DNA of 7,533 nucleotides from Gemmatimonadota bacterium (GTDB lineage: Bacteria > Gemmatimonadota > Gemmatimonadetes > Palauibacterales > Palauibacteraceae), in NCBI GenBank assembly GCA_016649455.1, contig JAENXO010000121.1:1-7533 (forward strand), in the 5' to 3' direction. The translations under genes were made by a program, and so were the position numbers. The notes under the pieces are model-generated. The model was not told where the DNA came from and did no database searches. It worked only from the letters and a program-made list of their open reading frames with translations. Position 1 is the first letter of the stretch. Each line of letters begins with the position of its first letter. Positions 1-5,762 of this stretch are shown here, one piece after another.

Positions 1-12
1 CCCGGAAGAGTG

Positions 13-213
13 TCAGGCGCCGTCGCCGTCGGACACTTCTCCGGGTCTTCGGCCTCGCAGGAACCGGATCGCGAGCGCCGACACCATGACTCCGGTGCCA
101 ACCCCTGACAGAAACGGATTGCCGATCCCGATTCCAACCAGCCAGACCAGAATCCCCCCTGCCGTGAGACCGATCTGGAATCGGAGCCAGTACCCGTAGT
201 CTCCGCCGGACAT
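13..213 (-). CDS. Small two-helix membrane protein, hypothetical
   Basis: A short open frame of 66 residues from the ATG at 213 encodes two hydrophobic segments, about residues 12-32 and 34-54 (the second ends in ALAIRFL), followed by a basic RGRR patch and an acidic tail ending EVSDGDGA. The basic patch after the second helix suggests a cytoplasmic C-terminus. I chose the ATG at 213, which starts 26 bp after the stop of the preceding membrane protein gene. The in-frame ATG at 291 would overlap that gene by 52 bp and add a Pro/Gly/Ser-rich leader. The ribosome binding site for either start is weak. Same strand and tight spacing suggest it is the last gene of the same unit, perhaps a partner of the larger membrane protein. 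I do not recognise a family. Confidence 0.55.
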   Translation of the reverse strand: MSGGDYGYWLRFQIGLTAGGILVWLVGIGIGNPFLSGVGTGVMVSALAIRFLRGRRPGEVSDGDGA

Positions 214-239
214 CCGGTTCGCCGGCCCGCCGGGACCGA

Positions 240-917
240 TCAGTGAACCAGAGGTTGACTGACGGGTCGGTCCGGGCTGCGCGCACCCCATGCGATCACG
301 CCCGCGGCCAGCACGGCGGCCAGCGCGTTACCGATCAGCACGAGCACCGAAGTGAACAGCCCGAGGTGAATTCCGAGAAAGCCCGCCCCTTCGACGAACG
401 GATACCGGACCAACAACACGTAGGCGCTGACCACGAGACTGAATCCGAGTCCCTTGCCCACGAAGTCAGCACCCGGAATCAAACGCCAGGTGAGCCCGAG
501 CAGAAACCCCCAGGCGACGCCGTGCAGCAGCCGAACACCCCAGTCAGCCGCCGAGAGCTGCACGTCGATCCCTGATCCAAGCCACGCGGCGATGTCGGTC
601 CAGCCTGCAAACAGGGTAAGCAGGGCATGCAACAGCCCGGCCAGGATGCCCCCGAGAACGCCGAGTCCGAGTCGCGAGCTCAGGTCCAGGGAGCCCTCTA
701 CGTCCGGACCCCAGGCCCTTCCACCGAATGCCACTGCCTCCGCGGCAAGCGCCCCGATCAGGAGCAGAATTCCTCCCGTGATCGCGCTTCGGCCTCCCAT
801 GATCAGCAAGCGCGCTCCGGCCAGCCCCAGCACGATCGTCACCGCCAGCAGTATGACCGCAGTTCCATCGAGTCCGCGGCCAGCCGGAATTCCCGTCGTT
901 CTCGCCTCGCCCTGCAT
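240..917 (-). CDS. Polytopic membrane protein of unknown function
   Basis: This 225-residue protein is strongly hydrophobic, with about six likely membrane helices at residues 18-40, 46-66, 84-106, 129-147, 157-175 and 179-210. Arginines lie near several helix ends and one (Arg171) is near the end of the fifth helix in LLVRYPFVEG. I recognise no transporter or enzyme family motif. The ATG at 917 has AGGA (926-929) 8 nt upstream, and the gene begins 69 bp after the hydratase stop, on the same strand, with no strong terminator between, so it could be co-transcribed. Composition and codon use look like those of its neighbours. It may be a small-molecule permease or an unrelated membrane protein; the sequence alone does not decide. 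Confidence 0.8.
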   Translation of the reverse strand: MQGEARTTGIPAGRGLDGTAVILLAVTIVLGLAGARLLIMGGRSAITGGILLLIGALAAEAVAFGGRAWGPDVEGSLDLSSRLGLGVLGGILAGLLHALLTLFAGWTDIAAWLGSGIDVQLSAADWGVRLLHGVAWGFLLGLTWRLIPGADFVGKGLGFSLVVSAYVLLVRYPFVEGAGFLGIHLGLFTSVLVLIGNALAAVLAAGVIAWGARSPDRPVSQPLVH

Positions 918-986
918 GGTTTGATTCCTGTCTGGGGCGACCTGTCCTGAAACGGACCCGGCCGCCGGTTCACTATCGCCGTCCGG

Positions 987-1760
987 TCACGTTCTCCGAC
1001 GGTCGAGGAACGTGTCGATCCCGTCCTGACAATCATCCGTGAGTCGCGCCAGGGCATTCACCTGCGCTCCGGCCCGGATCGCAGCCTCGAAGCTCGCGCC
1101 GTCGATCTGGTACAGCAAGCGCTTGCCGAGACTGACGGCAGACGCGCTGCGAGACGACAGCTCCCGCAGGAACCCGTCCACCTCCGCCTCGAACCGAGCG
1201 GCCGGAAATACCCGATTCACGAGGCCGATCGACTCCGCCGCATCCGCCCCGATCGTGTCTCCGAGCGCGATCAGCTCGAATGCACGCTTCTCGCCAACGG
1301 ATCGGCGGAGGACCGCCATCACCATCGCCGGGACGAATCCGAGCCGCACTTCCGGATACCCGAAACGCGCGCCCGACGCCGCCAGTACCATGTCGCACGC
1401 CGTGGCGAGGCCGCAGCCCCCGGCGAGGGCCTTTCCATGTACGACGGCGATCACGGGCGTGACCATGCGCCGCAGCAGCAGGAACAGCTCCCCGAGCGAT
1501 TCGGCATCCGCGAGGCTCGCGAGAATGCCCTGCTCGACGGCCTCCCGGATCTCTTCCAGGTCGGCGCCGGCACAGAAGTCGGGCCCCGCGCCCGACAGCG
1601 CCACGACCCGGATCCGGTCGTCCGCGTCCGCCAGGGCCAGCGAATCCATCAACTCCGTCACCATCCCGGCGTTGAGCGCGTTCCGGCGCTCGGGGCGGTT
1701 CAGGATGATCCGTGCGATCCCGGACTTTCCGTCTACTTCGTTCCGTACGAGTTCCTGCAC
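987..1760 (-). CDS. Enoyl-CoA hydratase/isomerase family protein (possible methylglutaconyl-CoA hydratase-like)
   Basis: This 257-residue protein is a crotonase-fold enzyme of normal family length. The N-terminal strand GIARIILNRPERRNALN (14-30) and the oxyanion segments FCAGADL (62-68) and HGKALAGGCGLATACDM (108-124) are clear. Of the two catalytic acids of rat mitochondrial crotonase, the Glu164 position is kept as Glu137 in FGYPEVRLG (133-141), while the Glu144 position is Gly117. The following FVPAMV (142-147) replaces the usual IPGAGG, a variant I associate with LiuC/AtuE-type hydratases of leucine and terpene breakdown. Beside a methylcrotonyl-type carboxyltransferase, hydration of a 3-methylglutaconyl-CoA-like product is the obvious suggestion, but an isomerase or other crotonase reaction is possible. 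The start is GTG at 1760, supported by GGGAGG 5 nt upstream. It lies 49 bp after the AtuA C-domain gene. Confidence 0.93.
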   Translation of the reverse strand: MQELVRNEVDGKSGIARIILNRPERRNALNAGMVTELMDSLALADADDRIRVVALSGAGPDFCAGADLEEIREAVEQGILASLADAESLGELFLLLRRMVTPVIAVVHGKALAGGCGLATACDMVLAASGARFGYPEVRLGFVPAMVMAVLRRSVGEKRAFELIALGDTIGADAAESIGLVNRVFPAARFEAEVDGFLRELSSRSASAVSLGKRLLYQIDGASFEAAIRAGAQVNALARLTDDCQDGIDTFLDRRRT

Positions 1761-1802
1761 ACGTGCCTCCCGGGGCCTTCCCGGCTCAGCGTGAATCCAG
1801 TC

Positions 1803-1823
1803 TTCCGGTCTAACGACCGGGAA
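1803..1823 (-). other. Inverted repeat around the AtuA C-domain stop codon
   Basis: CCGGTC (1805-1810) and GACCGG (1815-1820) form a 6-bp stem with a 4-nt loop, extendable by two T:A pairs past one bulged base. The TAG stop codon begins within the loop. No U-tract follows in the transcript, so it is not a convincing terminator; a weak processing or coupling element is possible. Confidence 0.3.
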
Positions 1824-2178
1824 GCTCGCCCGTCAGGACCCGGTCGCACAACGAGACGACCTCCTCCGGGGCATCGATCTCGAGCTCGAGCAGCGACGAC
1901 GCGAACGTCTTCCCCTGGGCATCCAGCATCAGCGACACCGTTCCACCTCCGCCGAGAGACTCGTGGAGCAGGAAGTTCAGGGCCCCGAGGTTCGGGAGCT
2001 CGAAGCGGTCGACCCGCCCCTTGCAGACGGCCGCGAAGTGCTTGCTGACCCGTGCCTCTGTCACCTCGCGCACGAGGATCGGCCAGGCTTCCTCGATCAG
2101 GGCGATGACTCCGACGTTCGCCGCGTCTCCCTTGTCTCCCGATCTCGCGATCGCGATCCGTTCCAGTCGGACATTCAT
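1810..2178 (-). CDS. AtuA C-terminal-type domain protein, separately encoded
   Basis: This 122-residue protein resembles the small C-terminal domain that follows DUF1446 in single-chain AtuA proteins. The clearest motif is IARSGDKGDAANVGVIAL (10-27), followed by a compact alpha/beta stretch with LGALNFLLHESLGGGGTVSLMLDAQGKTFA (positions about 64-93). Its start overlaps the upstream AtuA stop by four bases (ATGA), and GAGGTGAG lies 6 nt upstream, so the two products are probably made in matched amounts and bind each other. Together they total 583 residues, about the size of a one-chain AtuA as I recall it. No membrane segment or signal peptide is visible. The function is unknown; a scaffold or subunit role in acyl-CoA metabolism is inference from the partner gene and neighbours. 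The stop codon TAG falls in the loop of a small inverted repeat. Confidence 0.85.
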   Translation of the reverse strand: MNVRLERIAIARSGDKGDAANVGVIALIEEAWPILVREVTEARVSKHFAAVCKGRVDRFELPNLGALNFLLHESLGGGGTVSLMLDAQGKTFASSLLELEIDAPEEVVSLCDRVLTGELPGR

Positions 2179-3560
2179 GCGTGGCTCACCTCGACTTCGA
2201 GGTTTCGTTCGACCGAATCCCGGTCGATCAGTGCCGGCCAGTAGGCCATGATCTCCTGCACGCGCGGCCGGCCCGCCGCGAATCCGGTGACCGACGGTGG
2301 ACCCGCGAGTATCAGGGGCGCCAGTTCACGAGTGAACCTCTCGACCGCCGTCCGGTCGGCGGAGCGGACTCCGACCCGCAATTCCACCTCGGGCAGACCC
2401 TGCCGAACCGCTTCCGGCAGCGTGTCCGGGGATCGGCCGGAGCAGGCGCCGGCACCGACGAACTCCGTTCGGACCTCATCGAACCGCAAGCCCAGGCGCG
2501 CAAGTCGCGCGCGGAGGATCTCGTCCGCCCGAATCGCCTTGTCGAGCGCGTCGGGGGCGGCATACACGAGGCTGCCGGTCGCCTTCCACCCGTCCCGGTA
2601 GGCGATCGACACCTTCAGCATCCCGGTCCTCTCGCGACCCCGGACACCGGAAATCGCGACGCGGTCCTCGCCCAGGTCGCGCAACTGGATGGTCGAGAAG
2701 TCAGCGATGCAGTCGGGAGTGATGTACTCGACCGGGTCGCCCATTTCGTACACGAGCTGTTCGCTGACCGTGGCCCACGTCACCCTGCCTCCGAGGTCGG
2801 CATGCTTCGTGACCGTGAACGACCCGTCCGCGGCCATCTCGATGATCGGGTAGCCCGGAGCCTCGAGGTCCACGCCGCGCCAGTCGAACAGGGTGTTCCC
2901 GCCGGTGGCCTGGGCTCCGCACTCGTTGATGTGCCCGGCCACGACGCCGGCCGCGATCCGGTCCCAGTCGTCTGCGGCCCAGCCATGCTCGTGTATCAGG
3001 GGGGCGTAGGTGAGCGCCGTGTCGGTCGATCGACCGGTGATCACGACATCCGCCTCCATGCGCAGCGCCTCGATGATCGGGGCGGCGCCGATGTAGGCGT
3101 TAGCGCTCTGCACCCGTTCCCGGATGGCTGAAAGGGGCTCGCCGGTCTCCATGTTCCGCAGCTCATGGCCTTCCTGGAGCAGCGAGTCGAGCCGGTCCAT
3201 CAGATCGTCGCCGGACACGACCGCCACCCTGAGCGGCCGCGAGGTCGGGATCTCCTCCACGGCCTCGAACAGGGCCCGCCGGCACCCATCGGGATTCACC
3301 CCGCCTGCATTGCTCACTACCCGGATTCCACGGCCCAGCAGTTCCGGAGTCAGCCCCGCGATGAGCGGCACGAAATCACGCGCATAGCCCGCCGCGGGAT
3401 CCCGCTCGCGCTGCTTCTGCAGAATCGACATCGTGATCTCGGCCAGGTAGTCGAGCATCAGGTAGTCGATCGGTCCGGTCCGGACCTGCAGCTTCGGGGC
3501 TTCCTGCCAGTCTCCCCAGAATCCCTGGCCCGAGGCCACGCGCACTATGCGTTCCCTCAT
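2175..3560 (-). CDS. AtuA-family protein (DUF1446, acyclic terpene utilisation N-terminal domain)
   Basis: This 461-residue protein matches the DUF1446/AtuA N-terminal family, named after AtuA of the Pseudomonas citronellol/geraniol (acyclic terpene) utilisation cluster. The biochemical role of AtuA is not established to my knowledge. Motifs typical of the family are SGQGFWGDW (10-18), DYLMLDYLAE (32-41), VVSNAGGVNP (81-90), SANAYIGAAPIIEAL (152-166), ADVVITGRSTDTAL (170-183) and AGHINECGAQATGGN (208-222). I see no signal peptide or membrane segment, so it should be cytoplasmic. The ATG at 3560 has AGGAAAA (3565-3571) as ribosome binding site. It lies 37 bp after the carboxyltransferase stop, and its TGA overlaps the next ATG as ATGA. 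It ends where full-length AtuA proteins would continue into a small C-terminal domain, here encoded by the next gene. Context supports a role in branched acyl-CoA breakdown. A gene symbol is withheld because orthology to Pseudomonas atuA is unproven. Confidence 0.9.
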   Translation of the reverse strand: MRERIVRVASGQGFWGDWQEAPKLQVRTGPIDYLMLDYLAEITMSILQKQRERDPAAGYARDFVPLIAGLTPELLGRGIRVVSNAGGVNPDGCRRALFEAVEEIPTSRPLRVAVVSGDDLMDRLDSLLQEGHELRNMETGEPLSAIRERVQSANAYIGAAPIIEALRMEADVVITGRSTDTALTYAPLIHEHGWAADDWDRIAAGVVAGHINECGAQATGGNTLFDWRGVDLEAPGYPIIEMAADGSFTVTKHADLGGRVTWATVSEQLVYEMGDPVEYITPDCIADFSTIQLRDLGEDRVAISGVRGRERTGMLKVSIAYRDGWKATGSLVYAAPDALDKAIRADEILRARLARLGLRFDEVRTEFVGAGACSGRSPDTLPEAVRQGLPEVELRVGVRSADRTAVERFTRELAPLILAGPPSVTGFAAGRPRVQEIMAYWPALIDRDSVERNLEVEVSHA

Positions 3561-3597
3561 CGGATTTTCCTGATCCTGCGTGAGCCAGAAAACCGAA

Positions 3598-5211
3598 TCA
3601 TGCGTCGTCTCTCAGGGTGAAAGTTCCCAGGTGTGGCGCCGGATTCTCGAGCGAGCACCGCATCGCCAGGTCGAGAACATCGCGCGTCTCCTCGGGAACA
3701 ATGATCGCATCTACGAATCCGCGGGCTGCCGCATAGGTCGCGTCGAGCTGCTTCTCGTACTCGGCGCGGGTGTGAGCGATGGCATCGACCGTATCCGGAT
3801 CCAGCTCCTGACCGGCTTCCGTCGCCCGGTCGATCTTGGGCCCGAAGATCGCGCGCACCGCCGATTCCCCTTCCATCACCCCCATGCGGCCGGTCGGCCA
3901 TGTGAAGATGAAATCCGGGTCGAAGCCCTGCCCCGCCATCGCGTAGTATCCGGCGCCACTCGCATGGTTCGTGGTCAGCACGATCTTCGGAACGCGAGCG
4001 GTCGCCATAGATTCGACCATGCGGGCTCCCGCCCGGATGATGCCCGAGTGCTCTGCCTCGACGCCTACCATGAAGCCGCTCACGTCCTGCACGAACAGCA
4101 ACGGCATCTTCTGGCGATCGCACATGTCCATGAAGTAGGCGACCTTCTCCGCGCTGTCGGCGTATACGATCCCGCCAAATTTCGGCGGCCCACCCGCTGA
4201 GTCCTTGAACATACCGCGCCGGTTCGCGATCACGCCGACCCGCCGCCCTCTCAGCCGTGCGGCCGTCGTGAGCATCTCCGGGGCATAGCCCGCCTGGAAC
4301 TCATCGAATTGCCCTTCGTCGAGAAATGTCTCGAGCAGCGCCCGAACGTCATACGGCTGCCTGTGGTCAGCTGGCATGAGGCTGTAGACCTCGTCGGCCG
4401 ATCGCCCCGGCTCTCGGGGGTCATCGGTTGGAGGCAGCAACTTCGGTCGGGGAAGGTCGGCAACCAGGTCCCGCAGTTTTTCGATGCATTCCAGGTCGTC
4501 CGCGACCTCGTAGTGCGCAACTCCGCTGATCACATTGTGCGTCCGGGCTCCTCCCAGCTCCTCTGCGTCTACGTCCTGCCCGGTCGCACCCTTGACCAGG
4601 TTCGGGCCGCCGAGTCCCATGAAGCTCGTTCCGTCGACCATCACGATCGAGTCCGACAGCGCCGGGAGATAGGCGCCGCCGGCGATGCACGGACCCATCA
4701 CGGCGGAGAGCTGCGGAATGTCCAGATAGTGCCGCATGATCGAGTTGTAATAGAAGATCCGGCTCGCGCCGTACTTGCCCGGGAACACACCCCCCTGGTA
4801 GGGCAGGTTCACACCAGCTGAATCGACCAGGTAGAGAATCGGCACGCGGCTGCGCATCGCGATTTCCTGCGCGCGCAGCATTTTCGTGATCGTCTCCGGC
4901 CACCAGCTCCCGGCCTTCACCGTGGCATCGTTCGCCACGATCACCACGACCCGGCCGGAGACCTCGCCGATCCCCGTGATGACGCCGGCAGCTGGCGCCT
5001 GCCCGTCGTACTGGTCCCACGCCACCAGGAGCCCGATTTCCAGGAATCCCCCACCCGGATCGATCAGGCGCTCGATCCGCTCGCGCGCCGTGAGCTTACC
5101 CTGGGAGTGCTGTTTTTCGATCTTCGCCGGGCCGCCTCCCTGGCGCAGTTGCTCCTCGAGCGGGCGCAACTCGTCGACGGCCCGCCGCATTCGCGACTCG
5201 GTCTCCGGCAT
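3598..5211 (-). CDS. Biotin-dependent acyl-CoA carboxylase, carboxyltransferase (beta) subunit, methylcrotonyl/geranyl-CoA carboxylase type
   Basis: This 537-residue protein is the carboxyltransferase half of an acyl-CoA carboxylase, which moves CO2 from carboxybiotin to an acyl- or enoyl-CoA. It carries two crotonase-fold halves. The N-half has LYLVDSAGVNLPYQ (126-139) and the oxyanion loop IAGGAYLPAL (176-185), then GLGGPNLVKGATGQ (199-212). The C-half has VSGFMVGVEAEHSGI (377-391), HASGAGYYAMAG (416-427) and WPTGRMGVMEGE (438-449). The GAGYYAM loop, rather than the GGAYDVM of propionyl-CoA carboxylases, and the LPYQ...VFP...RIFYYN arrangement point to the methylcrotonyl-CoA (LiuB/MccB) or geranyl-CoA (AtuC) branch. 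The ATG at 5211 is chosen because AGGGAAG lies 4 nt upstream and it gives a one-base overlap with the mutase small subunit; an ATG at 5247 would overlap that gene by 37 bp. No biotin carboxylase or biotin carrier gene is in the window, so the alpha subunit must be elsewhere. Exact substrate is not determined. Confidence 0.93.
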   Translation of the reverse strand: MPETESRMRRAVDELRPLEEQLRQGGGPAKIEKQHSQGKLTARERIERLIDPGGGFLEIGLLVAWDQYDGQAPAAGVITGIGEVSGRVVVIVANDATVKAGSWWPETITKMLRAQEIAMRSRVPILYLVDSAGVNLPYQGGVFPGKYGASRIFYYNSIMRHYLDIPQLSAVMGPCIAGGAYLPALSDSIVMVDGTSFMGLGGPNLVKGATGQDVDAEELGGARTHNVISGVAHYEVADDLECIEKLRDLVADLPRPKLLPPTDDPREPGRSADEVYSLMPADHRQPYDVRALLETFLDEGQFDEFQAGYAPEMLTTAARLRGRRVGVIANRRGMFKDSAGGPPKFGGIVYADSAEKVAYFMDMCDRQKMPLLFVQDVSGFMVGVEAEHSGIIRAGARMVESMATARVPKIVLTTNHASGAGYYAMAGQGFDPDFIFTWPTGRMGVMEGESAVRAIFGPKIDRATEAGQELDPDTVDAIAHTRAEYEKQLDATYAAARGFVDAIIVPEETRDVLDLAMRCSLENPAPHLGTFTLRDDA

Positions 5212-5630
5212 CAGTCTTCCCTGCTCCGGCCACTCCCGGAATACCACGCGCGGATGTAATCCACGGCTTCGGCCGTCGGCGTTCCGGGGCCGAACAGCTG
5301 ACCCACGCCCATCTCGCGCAACGCGTCGATGTCCTCCGCCGGGATGATCCCCCCACCCGTGACGAGCACGTCCTCCATCCCGTTGTCGGCAAGGAGAGAC
5401 TGGACTCTCGGAAACAGCGTCATGTGCGCCCCGGACAGGATGGACAGGGCGACAACGTCCACGTCCTCCTGCAATGCGGTCGCCGCGATCTTGTCAGGGG
5501 TCTGGTGCAGGCCGGTGTAGATCACCTCCATGCCCGCGTCGCGCAGGGCCGCGGCGATCACCTTCGCGCCGCGATCGTGCCCGTCCAGGCCCGGCTTCGC
5601 GACTAGGACCCGGATCTTTTTCTCACTCAT
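5211..5630 (-). CDS. Acyl-CoA mutase small subunit (cobalamin B12-binding domain protein)
   Basis: This 139-residue protein is the B12-binding partner of the mutase large subunit. It shows the full base-off/His-on cobalamin motif: DGHDRG at 16-21 with His18 as the expected lower cobalt ligand, SIL at 63-65 (SxL), and TGGG at 91-94. The order and spacing match the Rossmann-like B12 domain fused to the C-terminus in one-chain methylmalonyl-CoA mutases, and the length is normal for stand-alone small subunits. I prefer the ATG at 5630 because the family usually begins a few residues before the IRVLVAKPGLDGHDRG strand. A GTG at 5657 would add nine low-complexity residues; neither start has a strong ribosome binding site. 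It follows the large subunit after a 132-bp gap. Its TGA shares one base with the ATG of the carboxyltransferase gene (TGATG), so the two are probably translationally coupled. Confidence 0.95.
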   Translation of the reverse strand: MSEKKIRVLVAKPGLDGHDRGAKVIAAALRDAGMEVIYTGLHQTPDKIAATALQEDVDVVALSILSGAHMTLFPRVQSLLADNGMEDVLVTGGGIIPAEDIDALREMGVGQLFGPGTPTAEAVDYIRAWYSGSGRSRED

Positions 5631-5691
5631 GGGAATGCTCTGGCTGGTGGTCGCCACCCGTCCCGCCGGTTCCGGTTCCGGATCGGGCGAG

Positions 5692-5703
5692 TGAACGCGT
5701 TCA
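5692..5703. repeat. 12-bp perfect palindrome TGAACGCGTTCA
   Basis: Every base of TGAACGCGTTCA is self-complementary with no spacer. It lies in the 132-bp non-coding gap between the two mutase subunit genes, next to the hairpin at 5709-5732. It could be a dimeric regulator site or part of a folded RNA. No promoter is evident nearby. Confidence 0.45.
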
Positions 5704-5708
5704 GGCTT

Positions 5709-5732
5709 CGAGCGGTACTGACCCTCCGCTCG
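5709..5732 (-). other. Hairpin in the gap between mutase subunit genes
   Basis: CGAGCGG (5709-5715) and CCGCTCG (5726-5732) form a perfect 7-bp stem around a 10-nt loop. It lies 30 bp after the large subunit stop and is not followed by a run of U in the transcript, so it is unlikely to be a strong intrinsic terminator. An mRNA processing or stability element is possible. Confidence 0.4.
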
Positions 5733-5762
5733 GTAATCGCGGTCCCGGCGGGTCGCTGGGGC

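Noticed and set aside
1039..1794. Plus-strand open frame (about 251 codons) opposite the hydratase gene
   Set aside because: Ser/Arg/Ala-rich shadow translation without domain features; the minus-strand crotonase motifs explain this region fully.
2181..3131. Long plus-strand open frame (about 316 codons) opposite the AtuA gene
   Set aside because: It is antisense to a well-conserved gene, and its translation is rich in Arg, Asp, Gly and Pro with no recognisable motif, as expected for a shadow frame in GC-rich DNA.
3557..4123. Minus-strand alternative frame over the end of the carboxyltransferase gene
   Set aside because: Arg/Gly/His-rich translation in a different frame from the clear carboxyltransferase; it overlaps that gene almost entirely.
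5666..5681. CCGGTT tandem repeat as a possible CRISPR or regulatory array
   Set aside because: Fewer than three copies of a 6-bp unit with no spacers; most likely chance in GC-rich DNA.
5709..5732. Intrinsic terminator between mutase subunits
   Set aside because: The hairpin has no following U-run in the transcript, and the next gene needs to be expressed with the first, so it is listed as a hairpin only.
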